Source: an uncultured Saprospiraceae bacterium
Lineage (GTDB): Bacteria; Bacteroidota; Bacteroidia; Chitinophagales; Saprospiraceae
Direction of reading: 5' to 3'
Length of the DNA stretch: 61,191 nucleotides
NCBI GenBank assembly: GCA_938041445.1
Contig: CALISO010000012.1
Span: 1 to 61,191 of the forward strand
The number at the start of each line of letters is the position of its first letter. Position 1 is the first letter of the stretch. Positions 28,354-39,435 of this stretch are shown here, in pieces. The position numbers and the translations under genes were made by a program. Below the pieces are notes generated by a model. That model was given only the letters and a program-made list of their open reading frames with translations, was not told the DNA's origin and searched no databases.

Positions 28354-31300
28354 TTACTTCACCTTCAACATCCGTTTCATCACTCTAGTCACTCCGTTAT
28401 CGAGTTCATAGTAGTATAATCCTTCAGCTGGAAGATCGTCATTATTCACTGTAACTGTATTCAATCCGCTTACTCCGTCAAGTGTTCTTGTAAGAACTAC
28501 TTTACCATCTGGGCTGTACACAACTAATTCTACTTGAGTACTCTCTGCGAGGTCAAATATAATCTGTGTGTAATCAGCAAATGGATTCGGGCTATTCTGA
28601 TAGACTGAAAGACCTGTTGACTTATCAACGATAGGTGATAGACTTAAGTTACTGATACCTTCTGCAGTATACAGCTCATTTGCATGAGTATGATCTACAT
28701 TGATGATATCACTCACCTTACTATCAGTCTCACTGATTAATGTCAATGATACATTACCACCTCTGACAAGTTCAAGTGTTGGCGTATTGTAACTAATTGT
28801 CAACACCTTTCCATCTATGCTGTAGTTATTCACATCAAATCCAGGTAGATCACTTGTTACATCGACTAACACACCTGCCTCAATTTCTAACTTAGTTTGG
28901 AATCCTACAAATGCATCTTCAGATACTAACTCAAGGTTAATTACTGATTCTGAATCATTTACTAATATGTCATCCGCGTATGTAAATATTGCTTGCTCAG
29001 ATCTAATCTGTACTGCCACATCTTGAAGCTCATTAAATATTGCAGAGTTGTTGACATCACCAATTTTCACACCAATGAAGTCAATATTCATATCAGTATT
29101 CAATCCATAGATATCATATCGTTCAGGGAAATTCAACTCTAATGGATTCACTCCTTCTAAGAATTCATATCCTGCATCGACCATTCTGAAACTCTTATTC
29201 GTAGGGAATCTATCGGTAACTTCTAATACTAGCTTACGCATCTCTACAAGGTCCTGAGCAGAAATCTGTCCATTCTTGCTGACATCAGCTGCGATGTACT
29301 TGTATGGAGAATCTAATTGCTCGATCCCAAGTAAATGTCTTTGGACTAGTATGATATCTAATGTCGAAACACCATTTCTATGATTGTGATCCTTTGTAGG
29401 TGTAATTCTGTATACACCACCCATCTCAAGGTTATCAAACATATATGCACCTGAAGTAGTAGACTCACTAGATTCTGTCATATCTCCAATAACATCAACT
29501 GATACTTTTGATATAACTTCTCCAAGCTCTGACATAATCGTACCGAATACACCACCAACTAGGCCATTACCGCCATCTTCTGGACAATCTTCTGGATCAA
29601 CATCAACTCCATCAATCTCAGCAACACAGAAGTCACCAGTATATTCACCATCTTCGTATAATCCAATGTATACGTTGAATGGTGCAAGATTGTCACAATC
29701 TACCATTTGATTTGGTAAAATCACAGGAGGATCATCTGGTGCTAAATCAATACCAGGATCACCTGCTAAGAAGAAGTATTCAAAGTCTTCATCACTACAG
29801 TTAAATCCACCAAATGCTAAGTCCTCTGGAGTAACAATAGTAGGACCATCAGGACCTACCTCAAACATTACTTTAAGACAAGAAATACCTGGAGGCAGAA
29901 TTGGTTCTGCAACAGTAAATGAAACAGTCTCAATGCTACTATTACCACACACATCTACTCCGACAAAGTCAATCGTATAAGATCCGACTTCGTAGTCTCC
30001 AGATGCATCAAATGAGTTGAGTATTGTATCTCCATTAATCACATGGAACATAGAGTCTATAGCGCTACAATCATCAGCAAGCATTGCTGTAATATCAAGC
30101 GTCACCACACAATCAGGAGGTAGTACTTCATAGATGTCTTCCAAAACTGGAATTCCTGAAATCACCGGACCTTCATCATCAACAAACGAGATCGTCTGTG
30201 TACCAGTGAATATTCCATCGCCAGATGTTGCACAAACATCTGTAACAGTAAATGTTCTTATTGTTTCATCTTGACATGTATCCTCTCCTGGAACTGAATC
30301 CTCAAATGTAATAGTCACTTCTCCACATGTACTACCATTAATGATAACCATACCTGTATCTTCTGGATCAGTAGAATCACCACAATTCTCTAGTACAAAA
30401 TCATCCGGGAATACAATATCACTAATTGTAAGCTCAGTTGCAGATACTACAATCGTCTGCGTACACTCATCAGTATTATCATAACAATCTGTAGCTAACC
30501 AATCAATAATAATCGTACCAGTATTACACATATCATCGAGACCACTCATATCCACAGTTGATGTAATTGTCACTGGGCTACAGTTATCAGTAGCTTCCGG
30601 CTCAAATGGTTCAACATCTAATGTACCATCATCATTGAAGAAGAGTTGATCACATGTCCTTGTTAAGAACTCCTCACAATCCAATACTGGATCAATTTCA
30701 TCAATCTTAGTAATAAAGATGTCGCAACATAGAGTATCGGCAAGAACAATATCGATAATCGTTATTTTCAATGTATCAGCATCCTTAGGATTACAGAATA
30801 TTTCATTCTCATCAAGCTCCACTGTATAGAAGTTCTCACATCCTTCAAACCCAGTAGGGATTACCGGTGTCTCAGATAACTGAACCATACCATCCATATC
30901 TAAGAAAGGATATAATATCACTGGTAGGTCATTTGGAATTGAAACAGTGTAGTCTGTATTACCACAAGTAGGTACAGTACATCCTATCATCACAATCGCA
31001 GGATCCTGATCATCTCCACCAGCTATATCTGTAACGTCATCATCATTTCCTACATCGTCTGGCGTACCATCATCTCCTGGAGTACTATCAACATCAGCAT
31101 CTGAGCTAAATATCTCAGCATCATTAATGATACTAGTACCAGCAAAGTCTTCATCTATTTCTAACGATATACTTAGACACTCAGTCATACCAGCTGCAAC
31201 ATCTACTGTTGCGATATAATCAGTACCAACTAACATAAAGTCTGGACTACTAACAAACATCATATCAGCAGGGATGTAGTCAATCACTTCAACGCCAGTT

Positions 31301-34300
31301 GCATCAAGTGTACCTTGATTGATTACACATATCTGGAATGTTACTGTATCACCAGGTAAATATGGCCCTGTGCTAACAGCTGTATCAATCATCTTAGTCA
31401 ATGCTAAATCAAATATTTGATCGACTAACACTTCAGCAGGATCTTGATCATCACTACCATTAATGTCCACGACATTGTTATCATTACCTATCTCATCAGG
31501 GAATGCATTATCTCCTGGCGTGCTATCTGCATCAGTCGCATCTGCACCACCTGCAACAGTTGAACCACCAGTAATCTCTGCATCATTGATCAAACTTGCT
31601 CCCATAAAGCCGGAGTCAATAGTCCCTTCTACTTCAAATGTTGTTGTTGCTCCTGCCGCTAGTGAAGTGACAGTAAAGTCACCTGCTGCATTCATAACAA
31701 CTCCTGTTTGACCAGCAACCAATGTCGGTACACTTAGCCCTGTTGGAGCATAGTCTAGAACATCAATATCAAATGCATTAAGCGTTCCTTGATTGATTAT
31801 TGTAATTGTAAATTGAACTGTTGACCCAGGAGCATAAGGCCCAGGTGTAGCTGTAGTATTTATCACCTTAGTCAATGCTAAGTCAAATACTTGTTCAACA
31901 ATCACTTCTGCAGGATCTTGATCATCACTACCATTTGTGTCAATTACATTGTTATCATTTCCAATCTCATCGGGGAAAGCATTATCACCAGGTGTACTGT
32001 CTTCATCTGTAGCATCAAGACCTCCCATAGTGTCAGAACCACCAGTAATTTCTGCATCATTTATCAAGCTTGTGCCCATATATGTTGCATCGATAATTCC
32101 TTCTACTTCAAAAGTAAACGTAGTACCCGCAGTTACTGATGCAACCGTGAAGTCACCAGTCGGATTCATAACAACTCCTGTCTGACCAGCAACCAATGTC
32201 GGCACACTTAGTCCTACCGGTGCATAATCTGCTACATCCACATCAAATGCATCAAGAGATCCTTGATTCACAATAGAAATTGTAAATTGAACAGTAGAAC
32301 CAGGTGTAAATGGACCAGGTGTAGCAGTTGTATTAATGACTTTAGTTAAAGCCAAATCAAATACTTGACCAACAGCAACTTGCGCTGGATCTTGATCATC
32401 ACCTCCATTTACATCTAAAACATCATTATCATTAATTATGTCATCTGGAGTTCCATTATCTCCAGGAATACTATCCTCATCCATCGCATCTGGACCTCCA
32501 ATAGTCTCAGAGCCACCAGTAATCTCTGCATCATTTATCAAGCTTGTGCCCATATATGTTGCATCGATAATTCCTTCTACTTCAAAAGTAAACGTAGTAC
32601 CCACAGCTACCGACGCAACTGTAAAGTCACCAGTCGGATTCATTACAACTCCTGTCTGACCGGCAACCAATGTCGGTGCACTCAGTCCTACTGGAGCATA
32701 ATCTTCAATATCAACATCAAATGCATCTAGTGTACCTTGATTAATTATTGAAATCGTAAACTGAACTGTTGACCCAGGAGTAAATGGTCCAGGAGTAGCA
32801 GTTGTATTGACAACCTTAGTCAAGGCTAAATCAAATACTTGATCAACTGTCACTTCTGCTGGATCTTGATCATCACCACCAGTCACATCAGTTACATCAT
32901 CATCATTTAGAATGTCATCTGGGGTCCCATCATCACCAGGGCTACTGTCATCATCATTCGTATCTGGACCTCCAACGGAATCAGAACCACCAGTAATCTC
33001 TGCATCATTTATCAAGCTTGTGCCCATATATGTTGCGTCGATAATTCCTTCTACTTCAAAAGTAAACGTAGTACCCGCAGCTACTGATGCAACTGTGAAG
33101 TCACCAGTCGGATTCATTACAACTCCTGTCTGTCCTGCAACCAATGTCGGTGTACTCAGTCCTACTGGAGCATAATCTTCAATATCAACATCAAATGCAT
33201 CTAGTGTACCTTGATTAATTATTGAAATCGTGAATTGAATTGTTGACCCAGGAGTATAAGGCCCAGGTGTAGCAGTTGTATTGACAACCTTAGTCAAGGC
33301 TAAATCAAATAAATCAACAAAGACAGTTTCAACATCATGATCATCCTCATCTCCAGTTGTAGGTGTTAGATCTACTTCATCATCTGTCAGTACATCATTA
33401 GCTACTACTGTGTCTGGTGTGCTATCCACATCATCGAGAGATGTATTATTTGGATCGTTATCGTCATCTACACTTGTAACTTCTGCGAAATTAGACAGTG
33501 TACCTTCAACATTACTATCTACCATTAAGTCTATCAACAATGTTGTAGATGGCGCAGGCATTCCAAATGGTATAGTTGCAATAGGTGTTGTAAGTGTTGC
33601 AGTATTTGGATCAATTAATGTCCAAGCTGCATTGTTTACACTTCCTGTTACAAAAGTTAATCCATTAGGTATATAATCTATTACTCCGATATTAAAGGCA
33701 TCAATATTGCCTTGATTAAATACTTCAATCTGGAAGGTAATGATATCGCCTCTTCTATATGGACCTGGTGTAACTACCGTTTTTCTCAATGCTACATCTA
33801 GCATCTCGCAATTACCTAGGTCGATAAACTTGAATTTTTGAACGTGAGTAAATTCCTCGTGGTCATTACACTCGTCAGATATTGTCCAAGTTCTAATAAT
33901 CTTAATTTTGCCGTCAGGCGTTACGAATGGTTCAGAATCCATAAATGTTGGTACCGTAGCAGAGTAACACTTACTAGGTGGTACCGTAGGAAATCCAAAC
34001 TCATCACCAAATGTATCAGCTAATGATTGAGGATCAATGTCAGTCATAAAGCAATTAACCTCTACATCAGTAAGATCTTCTGGCCAATCGATATCTCCAT
34101 CTACTAATGGATCATCATTTTCAACAGTGATCATCATTGTACAAGCGACTGCTTCTCCATCATTGTCTAGTATTGGTGTACCATTCGTATTCAATGCTGA
34201 GAATGTTCTTTCGATTGTTCCGACTCCACAAGTATTCAAATCAAATACTGAAGTAGGTACTATCATTGTTGCACAGACGTCAGTCGTGAATGTTCCAAAC

Positions 34301-37300
34301 ATCTCATTGAGCTCTTCCTCTGTTGTCATTGAATGCAATGTACTTTCAGTACAATCCAATGTCACATCATCCGGACAAGCCAGCAATGGAAGAATCTTAT
34401 TCTGGATATGGACATTTGTAGGGTTACAATCAGTGAAATTACCAAATGCGTCAATCACTCTAACAGTTACTATCACATCTGGCGTAGTCGGATCAGCATC
34501 ATAATCTTCACAACAGAATTGAATCTTTTCGCTCCAACTACAAGGATTCTCTATTTCTAAAATAAATGGTAGCTGATCTAAGCCTTCTACTAAGGTAGTA
34601 GCACCTCCACTTAATACTGTAAAATCATCTCCACCTACATAAGCATCCATCATCATAACACTTGAGATATATGCAAGCTCATCAGGACTATCTATTGCAG
34701 CAAGATAACCTCCATATGCTGTTGCTAAATTGTCAGCCAGAAACCCTCTAACCAGTCTTGAAGAATTGTAATAATAGTGAGTGTCACCAGAAGCATCAAC
34801 AAATTCTCCTAGGTAGTTCATCCCAGGTATGATTGGAAGTTTGCATTCGCAAAGTTCATCCCTCATCACTAAAATCTGCACATCGCTGCAATCATCATGA
34901 CTACCGTCATCAAAAGTTGATGCAAATGCATGTGCAACTCCATCTTCATTCAGACTAATCACTGTGTTACCCTCACATACCGCGGTTGGTGATGTAGTAT
35001 CAACAACAGTGATAACAAACGAGTCTGCAACAAGATTGTCACAACCATCTTTGACAGTATAAGTAATCGTGTTATCACCAAAAGGCAATGAAACTTCAAT
35101 CATTGTCAACTCAGAAAGAGTTAAGTCATTATAGAAAGTCGGTACTCCTTCTTCTGTAAATACTGTTACATCAAAAGTCAACTCAACCGCACAATCATCA
35201 GAAACTACTGGTGCAGGTAATGTGTAGGTCATCTCACAAAGATTTCCTCCTGTAGTAATAATTTCTCCATTTACTGAAAGTGGCTCATCAAATATAGGTG
35301 CTTCATTATCTTCAATAATGATCAGCTGCGTAAAGTTTTCGTACCCGAATGGAGCACAGTAATTTTCATAATAATGCCAAGTACGCATATACTTAGTCAA
35401 GCATTCGCCTTGGAAATATAGGACATCTTCGTATGAGAATGCTACTTCACATAGATCATCTTGAAGATCACTTTCGCATCCTGCTTCTCCATATAAACTT
35501 GCACCGAACAATGTAGGTACTCCAGTTAAACATGGAGAAGGTTGACCGTCTGCATTTTGATTTGCATCAGCTTCTGCACATGTAATAGTCACTTCCTCGT
35601 CAGGTCTTACTACATCTTCATATGGGAATCTCTTGACTAGAATAGTCTGAGTACAAGATGCTGTATTACCCCAATCATCAGTAGCAAGATATGTTCTTTC
35701 TATCTCTTTGATATGATCATCGTCACACCAAAGTGCTGTAGGGAAGTCTCCAATGACCTCAACTGTAACATCAGTACAGTTATCTTCAGCGAAAGGCATA
35801 AATGTATTGACATCATAGCAAGGTACTTCTATAGGCTCTGTACATTCAATTGTAGGAGGTGTTTTATCCTCTAGATGTACATAACCCCAACAAGCATTTC
35901 CACTACAAGCATCTATCACTTTTACTTCTAGTGTTTCACCTAAGTATTCTCCAGTAATTACGTTGCTTGGTAGAACGTTACCTTGTGCATCCGTAATCAT
36001 GATCCCATATGCAGCACCATCAGTCAAAGGGCTAGTCAGAATCAATTCTGGTGTAATAGTAGCAGTACAATCATTATCTAGACTAATATTCAAATCATTA
36101 GGACAAGCTAGTATTCCATTAGAACCACCAACAGTCACTACAAATTCTGCAGAAGCAGCACAAGCATCATCTGGACAATCTTGATCAACTGTTATTGTAT
36201 GCTCTCCAAGTCCAAGAATTGAAAAGTCTACATCAATAGTCTCATTATCGATTACAGTAATTCCAGTCGTGCTTCCATTTACCGCCCAGTCTAGTGTACA
36301 ATCTGTAGCCAAATCAACTGTAAAAGTCTCCAGCCCATCAATACAAACAGCATTAGTTCCTGAATCAGAAACAATCACAACTTCACTGTCAGTAGTACAT
36401 CCTTCAGACTGAATCTGTAGGAATACTCCATCCTCATTCATCACTCGGATGCTTAATGGCTCATTAACAAATCTGACACCTGGCAATTCGTAAGTGCTAA
36501 CATTTGTAATTGGATCAGTAGATACTTCTGTTAATGCTGTTCCAACAGGGAATAAAGTCCCAGTAGCATCATAAAATCCAGCGACAAAATCTACAGTCCA
36601 CATCTGACCAGCAGGACCGGTAACAGTAACTAATTCGCTAAATTGAATTACACCATCAACCTCACCTATACATACGCAAGGGTCATCAATTGTAAAAGAT
36701 ACAAAGTACAATCCCTCTGGGTCTGAATCATCTTCATCATCCCCTTCAGTTCCATTTCCTGATAATCGGTTATCATTATTTGAGAAGGCCTCTCCTCCGA
36801 AATCGTTATCCTTGATTTCATCGGGTGTGGAATCGACATCTTTTTGGGTGAAGTCGTCTCCATTTTCATTTTCGGCGTATGCTATTTCAGCAACGTTAAT
36901 TTTTATTACATCATCACCTTGTTCTACAACTGTAAGAGTAATACACTCTTCCACAGACTCACCTGGCAGTAAGCCATTCGGTAGATTGATAAAGTGACAA
37001 GCAGAAGTTCCATCAGCTGATGCATCCCAATTGGAATCATTCAGAATCATACCCTCAGGGATATAATCTATAACTTTTATGTTATTGGCTGTTACACTTC
37101 CTTGATTTTCTACATGTATAGTGTACTTTACATCATCACCTTCGACAGCAGAACGTACATCTGAGGTTAAAATTAATGCAAGATCAAATGCTTCAACCAC
37201 AGATAATCCTATATCAAATGTATGATTATTGTCTGCATTACCACCAGTATTGATTGTGATAGCAGCTTGTCCATCTATAGCATTACAACCACTTGCATTA

Positions 37301-39252
37301 GCTATAAAATCGGAACCCGATAGTGAAGATATTCCATCAACAGTTCCAATGTAGTATAAGTTATTTAACGTGTAACTGCCTGTAACTGCATCATAGACAA
37401 CAGGATCTATAGCTAAGTAATAGGTAGAATTATACAATAAGCCATCGGCAGTACTGAAGTTATATTCACCATTATCATCGGTTGTAGTTGTAGCAACGAT
37501 ATTACAAAATTCATCATACAGGATAAGTGGCAAACCATTTACCGGATCTTCTCCTGGATCTTGAATTCCGTTATTATTGTCATCGAACCATACAAAGTTT
37601 CCTATTTCTAGTCCAGCATATCCACATTTACTTGTGATACCACCAAATCCAGTTGCCTTACCAAAATATTCAGAATTGTTATGTGAATAGAACTGAATTG
37701 GCTCTGCTAAAGCTCCATTCTGAGTGCTATATCTATGGAGACCTCCACTATATGCATCAGTAATCGGATCAAATACTGCTGAAACGATTTCGCCTGTCGC
37801 TGGATGAGCATAGATAGCACCAAGACTAGTCTCATTATGATAATCAGGATCTGTCATCCAAAAGTCATCACCAAAAAACTCACCTCCATTTGGTCCATCA
37901 CCATTATTAACACCAGTTCCTGTGAAACTTGATACTTGACCGTTTGATTCCAATACCCAAGTCCCATTAATATTGACCACTAGCAGAATATCTCCTTCTT
38001 GATCATTTAAAATATCTCCAGGCTCTTCACAGTATCTATGTCCTTTTCTATCAGCAAATGCTAATACCATATGGCTTTCATCTGTAAATGCAATATCAGT
38101 CAACCATTGGCTTACCTTATTGCTAGTTACTGGAATATCAGCCCAAAAACCAACAGTTTGATTTGTTGTGAACATTAATGTAAATAGCTCAGTTACTGGG
38201 TCAAACTCGTAGACTGTTGCCGTACTCTGAGAAGATGTCCGTACAGACTCAGCGGTACAAGTTACTCCAACGTAAAATTTACCATTATGCTCCGTAAGTG
38301 CAAATGGCTTATTCTCGTCGACTCCGCATCCCGGATTTGGAATTTGATAAGATACTGTTGTTGAGGCAGTTGGATTGGTCGATGACATCTTAACTAAGGT
38401 GTTATCACCAATATTTACAACATATAGGTCATTTCCATCAGCAGAAATCGCCAAACCACCAAGTCCTAAATGACCTACTTGATCACCATAAGCACAGTCA
38501 AATGGATCCGTAACAGTTGGTGTATTTGTAATTTGCCCTAGAGCACTAAGGGTTGTAAACACACTGGTCTGATATCCATTCCCCTGAGGAACAGTACTAT
38601 ATATAGCGTCAAATGTGCTACCTAGATTAGAATTTTGCTTAATAAAGGCTGATGTATAAATCTGATTAGTTGCATAATTAAATGCAACACCCCAAACTGC
38701 CCCAGTCTCGCCATGTGTAGCATATACTACAGGCACATCAGTTCTTTCGAACTCAAATGGCACACCTATGATAGAAGGTAAATCAAGGTTATCGCTTCCA
38801 TCTGACCTTGCGAAGCATGTCAGTACGATATCATCTGAAGTACCACATAGTAATGATCGATCAGTCACTCCAAATGTTAATGCGCAAGATGGTGTCTCTA
38901 CAAACTGAACATCTGAATTGACAGTGCTTTGATTGAATGTTGCAGAAACAGAAGAAGAATAACTGTATTCAACTCGATACTCGAGTCCATCAGTTAATCC
39001 ATTAATACTAAATGCGCCAGCATTATTTGTGATAGCCATACCAACTTGGGCTTCAGCTTCATCAAATACAGTAATTACTACATTGGGAAATCCGTCTTCT
39101 GATTCATTGCTGCCACTCTTATTATCGTCCAAATAGACGACCCCCTCTAATGTCCCTGTCGGGCATTGAGCAGACATAGTAGCGGATGCTAGCAAATAAA
39201 TACATAAAGAGATGACCCAACCCGACAATGTGGATAGTGTTAGTTTTCTCAT
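28354..39252 (-). CDS. Giant T9SS-exported surface protein with SdrD-B, DUF11, HYR-like, lectin-like and dockerin-like modules
   Basis: A 3632-residue secreted protein. In order: signal peptide to ~28; a Cna/SdrD-B-like domain (~29-110); a propeller-like region (~150-545); a second SdrD-B domain (~550-690, FDDNNNGIQDPGEDP); a DUF11 module (~700); many Cys-containing Ig/HYR-like modules; a C-type-lectin-like insertion (~1477-1570); a DUF11 module (~1815); four near-identical DUF11 units (1983-2614) and a diverged fifth; more HYR-like modules; a dockerin-like pair of Ca loops (~3285-3352); a cohesin-like domain (~3410-3520); and a type A sorting domain from ~3550 (YQNSPNPF to MLKVK). It is probably an adhesin or matrix protein on the cell surface. 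Acidic Asp-rich linkers suggest calcium binding. Single-gene transcript. Confidence 0.92.
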   Translation of the reverse strand: MRKLTLSTLSGWVISLCIYLLASATMSAQCPTGTLEGVVYLDDNKSGSNESEDGFPNVVITVFDEAEAQVGMAITNNAGAFSINGLTDGLEYRVEYSYSSSVSATFNQSTVNSDVQFVETPSCALTFGVTDRSLLCGTSDDIVLTCFARSDGSDNLDLPSIIGVPFEFERTDVPVVYATHGETGAVWGVAFNYATNQIYTSAFIKQNSNLGSTFDAIYSTVPQGNGYQTSVFTTLSALGQITNTPTVTDPFDCAYGDQVGHLGLGGLAISADGNDLYVVNIGDNTLVKMSSTNPTASTTVSYQIPNPGCGVDENKPFALTEHNGKFYVGVTCTAESVRTSSQSTATVYEFDPVTELFTLMFTTNQTVGFWADIPVTSNKVSQWLTDIAFTDESHMVLAFADRKGHRYCEEPGDILNDQEGDILLVVNINGTWVLESNGQVSSFTGTGVNNGDGPNGGEFFGDDFWMTDPDYHNETSLGAIYAHPATGEIVSAVFDPITDAYSGGLHRYSTQNGALAEPIQFYSHNNSEYFGKATGFGGITSKCGYAGLEIGNFVWFDDNNNGIQDPGEDPVNGLPLILYDEFCNIVATTTTDDNGEYNFSTADGLLYNSTYYLAIDPVVYDAVTGSYTLNNLYYIGTVDGISSLSGSDFIANASGCNAIDGQAAITINTGGNADNNHTFDIGLSVVEAFDLALILTSDVRSAVEGDDVKYTIHVENQGSVTANNIKVIDYIPEGMILNDSNWDASADGTSACHFINLPNGLLPGESVEECITLTVVEQGDDVIKINVAEIAYAENENGDDFTQKDVDSTPDEIKDNDFGGEAFSNNDNRLSGNGTEGDDEDDSDPEGLYFVSFTIDDPCVCIGEVDGVIQFSELVTVTGPAGQMWTVDFVAGFYDATGTLFPVGTALTEVSTDPITNVSTYELPGVRFVNEPLSIRVMNEDGVFLQIQSEGCTTDSEVVIVSDSGTNAVCIDGLETFTVDLATDCTLDWAVNGSTTGITVIDNETIDVDFSILGLGEHTITVDQDCPDDACAASAEFVVTVGGSNGILACPNDLNISLDNDCTATITPELILTSPLTDGAAYGIMITDAQGNVLPSNVITGEYLGETLEVKVIDACSGNACWGYVHLEDKTPPTIECTEPIEVPCYDVNTFMPFAEDNCTDVTVEVIGDFPTALWCDDDHIKEIERTYLATDDWGNTASCTQTILVKRFPYEDVVRPDEEVTITCAEADANQNADGQPSPCLTGVPTLFGASLYGEAGCESDLQDDLCEVAFSYEDVLYFQGECLTKYMRTWHYYENYCAPFGYENFTQLIIIEDNEAPIFDEPLSVNGEIITTGGNLCEMTYTLPAPVVSDDCAVELTFDVTVFTEEGVPTFYNDLTLSELTMIEVSLPFGDNTITYTVKDGCDNLVADSFVITVVDTTSPTAVCEGNTVISLNEDGVAHAFASTFDDGSHDDCSDVQILVMRDELCECKLPIIPGMNYLGEFVDASGDTHYYYNSSRLVRGFLADNLATAYGGYLAAIDSPDELAYISSVMMMDAYVGGDDFTVLSGGATTLVEGLDQLPFILEIENPCSWSEKIQFCCEDYDADPTTPDVIVTVRVIDAFGNFTDCNPTNVHIQNKILPLLACPDDVTLDCTESTLHSMTTEEELNEMFGTFTTDVCATMIVPTSVFDLNTCGVGTIERTFSALNTNGTPILDNDGEAVACTMMITVENDDPLVDGDIDWPEDLTDVEVNCFMTDIDPQSLADTFGDEFGFPTVPPSKCYSATVPTFMDSEPFVTPDGKIKIIRTWTISDECNDHEEFTHVQKFKFIDLGNCEMLDVALRKTVVTPGPYRRGDIITFQIEVFNQGNIDAFNIGVIDYIPNGLTFVTGSVNNAAWTLIDPNTATLTTPIATIPFGMPAPSTTLLIDLMVDSNVEGTLSNFAEVTSVDDDNDPNNTSLDDVDSTPDTVVANDVLTDDEVDLTPTTGDEDDHDVETVFVDLFDLALTKVVNTTATPGPYTPGSTIQFTISIINQGTLDAFDVDIEDYAPVGLSTPTLVAGQTGVVMNPTGDFTVASVAAGTTFTFEVEGIIDATYMGTSLINDAEITGGSDSVGGPDTNDDDSSPGDDGTPDDILNDDDVTDVTGGDDQDPAEVTVDQVFDLALTKVVNTTATPGPFTPGSTVQFTISIINQGTLDAFDVDIEDYAPVGLSAPTLVAGQTGVVMNPTGDFTVASVAVGTTFTFEVEGIIDATYMGTSLINDAEITGGSETIGGPDAMDEDSIPGDNGTPDDIINDNDVLDVNGGDDQDPAQVAVGQVFDLALTKVINTTATPGPFTPGSTVQFTISIVNQGSLDAFDVDVADYAPVGLSVPTLVAGQTGVVMNPTGDFTVASVTAGTTFTFEVEGIIDATYMGTSLINDAEITGGSDTMGGLDATDEDSTPGDNAFPDEIGNDNNVIDTNGSDDQDPAEVIVEQVFDLALTKVINTTATPGPYAPGSTVQFTITIINQGTLNAFDIDVLDYAPTGLSVPTLVAGQTGVVMNAAGDFTVTSLAAGATTTFEVEGTIDSGFMGASLINDAEITGGSTVAGGADATDADSTPGDNAFPDEIGNDNNVVDINGSDDQDPAEVLVDQIFDLALTKMIDTAVSTGPYLPGDTVTFQICVINQGTLDATGVEVIDYIPADMMFVSSPDFMLVGTDYIATVDVAAGMTECLSISLEIDEDFAGTSIINDAEIFSSDADVDSTPGDDGTPDDVGNDDDVTDIAGGDDQDPAIVMIGCTVPTCGNTDYTVSIPNDLPVILYPFLDMDGMVQLSETPVIPTGFEGCENFYTVELDENEIFCNPKDADTLKITIIDIVLADTLCCDIFITKIDEIDPVLDCEEFLTRTCDQLFFNDDGTLDVEPFEPEATDNCSPVTITSTVDMSGLDDMCNTGTIIIDWLATDCYDNTDECTQTIVVSATELTISDIVFPDDFVLENCGDSTDPEDTGMVIINGSTCGEVTITFEDSVPGEDTCQDETIRTFTVTDVCATSGDGIFTGTQTISFVDDEGPVISGIPVLEDIYEVLPPDCVVTLDITAMLADDCSAIDSMFHVINGDTILNSFDASGDYEVGSYTIDFVGVDVCGNSSIETVSFTVAEPILPPGISCLKVMFEVGPDGPTIVTPEDLAFGGFNCSDEDFEYFFLAGDPGIDLAPDDPPVILPNQMVDCDNLAPFNVYIGLYEDGEYTGDFCVAEIDGVDVDPEDCPEDGGNGLVGGVFGTIMSELGEVISKVSVDVIGDMTESSESTTSGAYMFDNLEMGGVYRITPTKDHNHRNGVSTLDIILVQRHLLGIEQLDSPYKYIAADVSKNGQISAQDLVEMRKLVLEVTDRFPTNKSFRMVDAGYEFLEGVNPLELNFPERYDIYGLNTDMNIDFIGVKIGDVNNSAIFNELQDVAVQIRSEQAIFTYADDILVNDSESVINLELVSEDAFVGFQTKLEIEAGVLVDVTSDLPGFDVNNYSIDGKVLTISYNTPTLELVRGGNVSLTLISETDSKVSDIINVDHTHANELYTAEGISNLSLSPIVDKSTGLSVYQNSPNPFADYTQIIFDLAESTQVELVVYSPDGKVVLTRTLDGVSGLNTVTVNNDDLPAEGLYYYELDNGVTRVMKRMLKVK
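31411..33306 (-). repeat. Four tandem 474-nt intragenic repeats coding DUF11 units
   Basis: Units begin at Asp codons at 33306, 32832, 32358 and 31884, exactly 474 bases (158 codons) apart, each starting DLALTKV(V/I)NTTATPGP. Long stretches are nearly identical at DNA level, including silent positions. A fifth unit begins at 31410 in the same phase but is strongly diverged (DLALTKMIDTAVSTGPY). Each unit is a DUF11 beta sandwich followed by an Asp-rich linker ending DDQDPAxV. Confidence 0.93.
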
Positions 39253-39377
39253 TTTAAACCTTAAAAATTAAGTAATACAATTCGTTTACATTCAACCACT
39301 TTTGGTCGATGCTGTATTACTGCCTATGGGGATGGGCGATTAAATCGGGTTAAAGGATGTTTAGTACCTTAGTAATG

Positions 39378-39385
39378 CAAATATA
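39378..39385 (-). promoter_or_regulatory. Possible -7 box of the giant protein gene
   Basis: On the minus strand TATATTTG fits TAnnTTTG. It would give a leader of about 120 bases before the ATG at 39252. The upstream flank is pure AT-rich sequence without a clear TTG. Confidence 0.3.
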
Positions 39386-39435
39386 TAAATTTTTATTAAT
39401 ATGTTTTAATATTAAGACTTTATTTAATATTTAAT

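Noticed and set aside
31463-33175. A series of similar plus-strand open frames of 73-87 codons spaced 474 bases apart
   Set aside because: They are antisense shadows of the DUF11 repeats of the giant protein and recur only because the repeats do.
31411-33306. Tandem repeats as a CRISPR array or satellite
   Set aside because: The 474-base units are in frame, code DUF11 domains and have no spacers.
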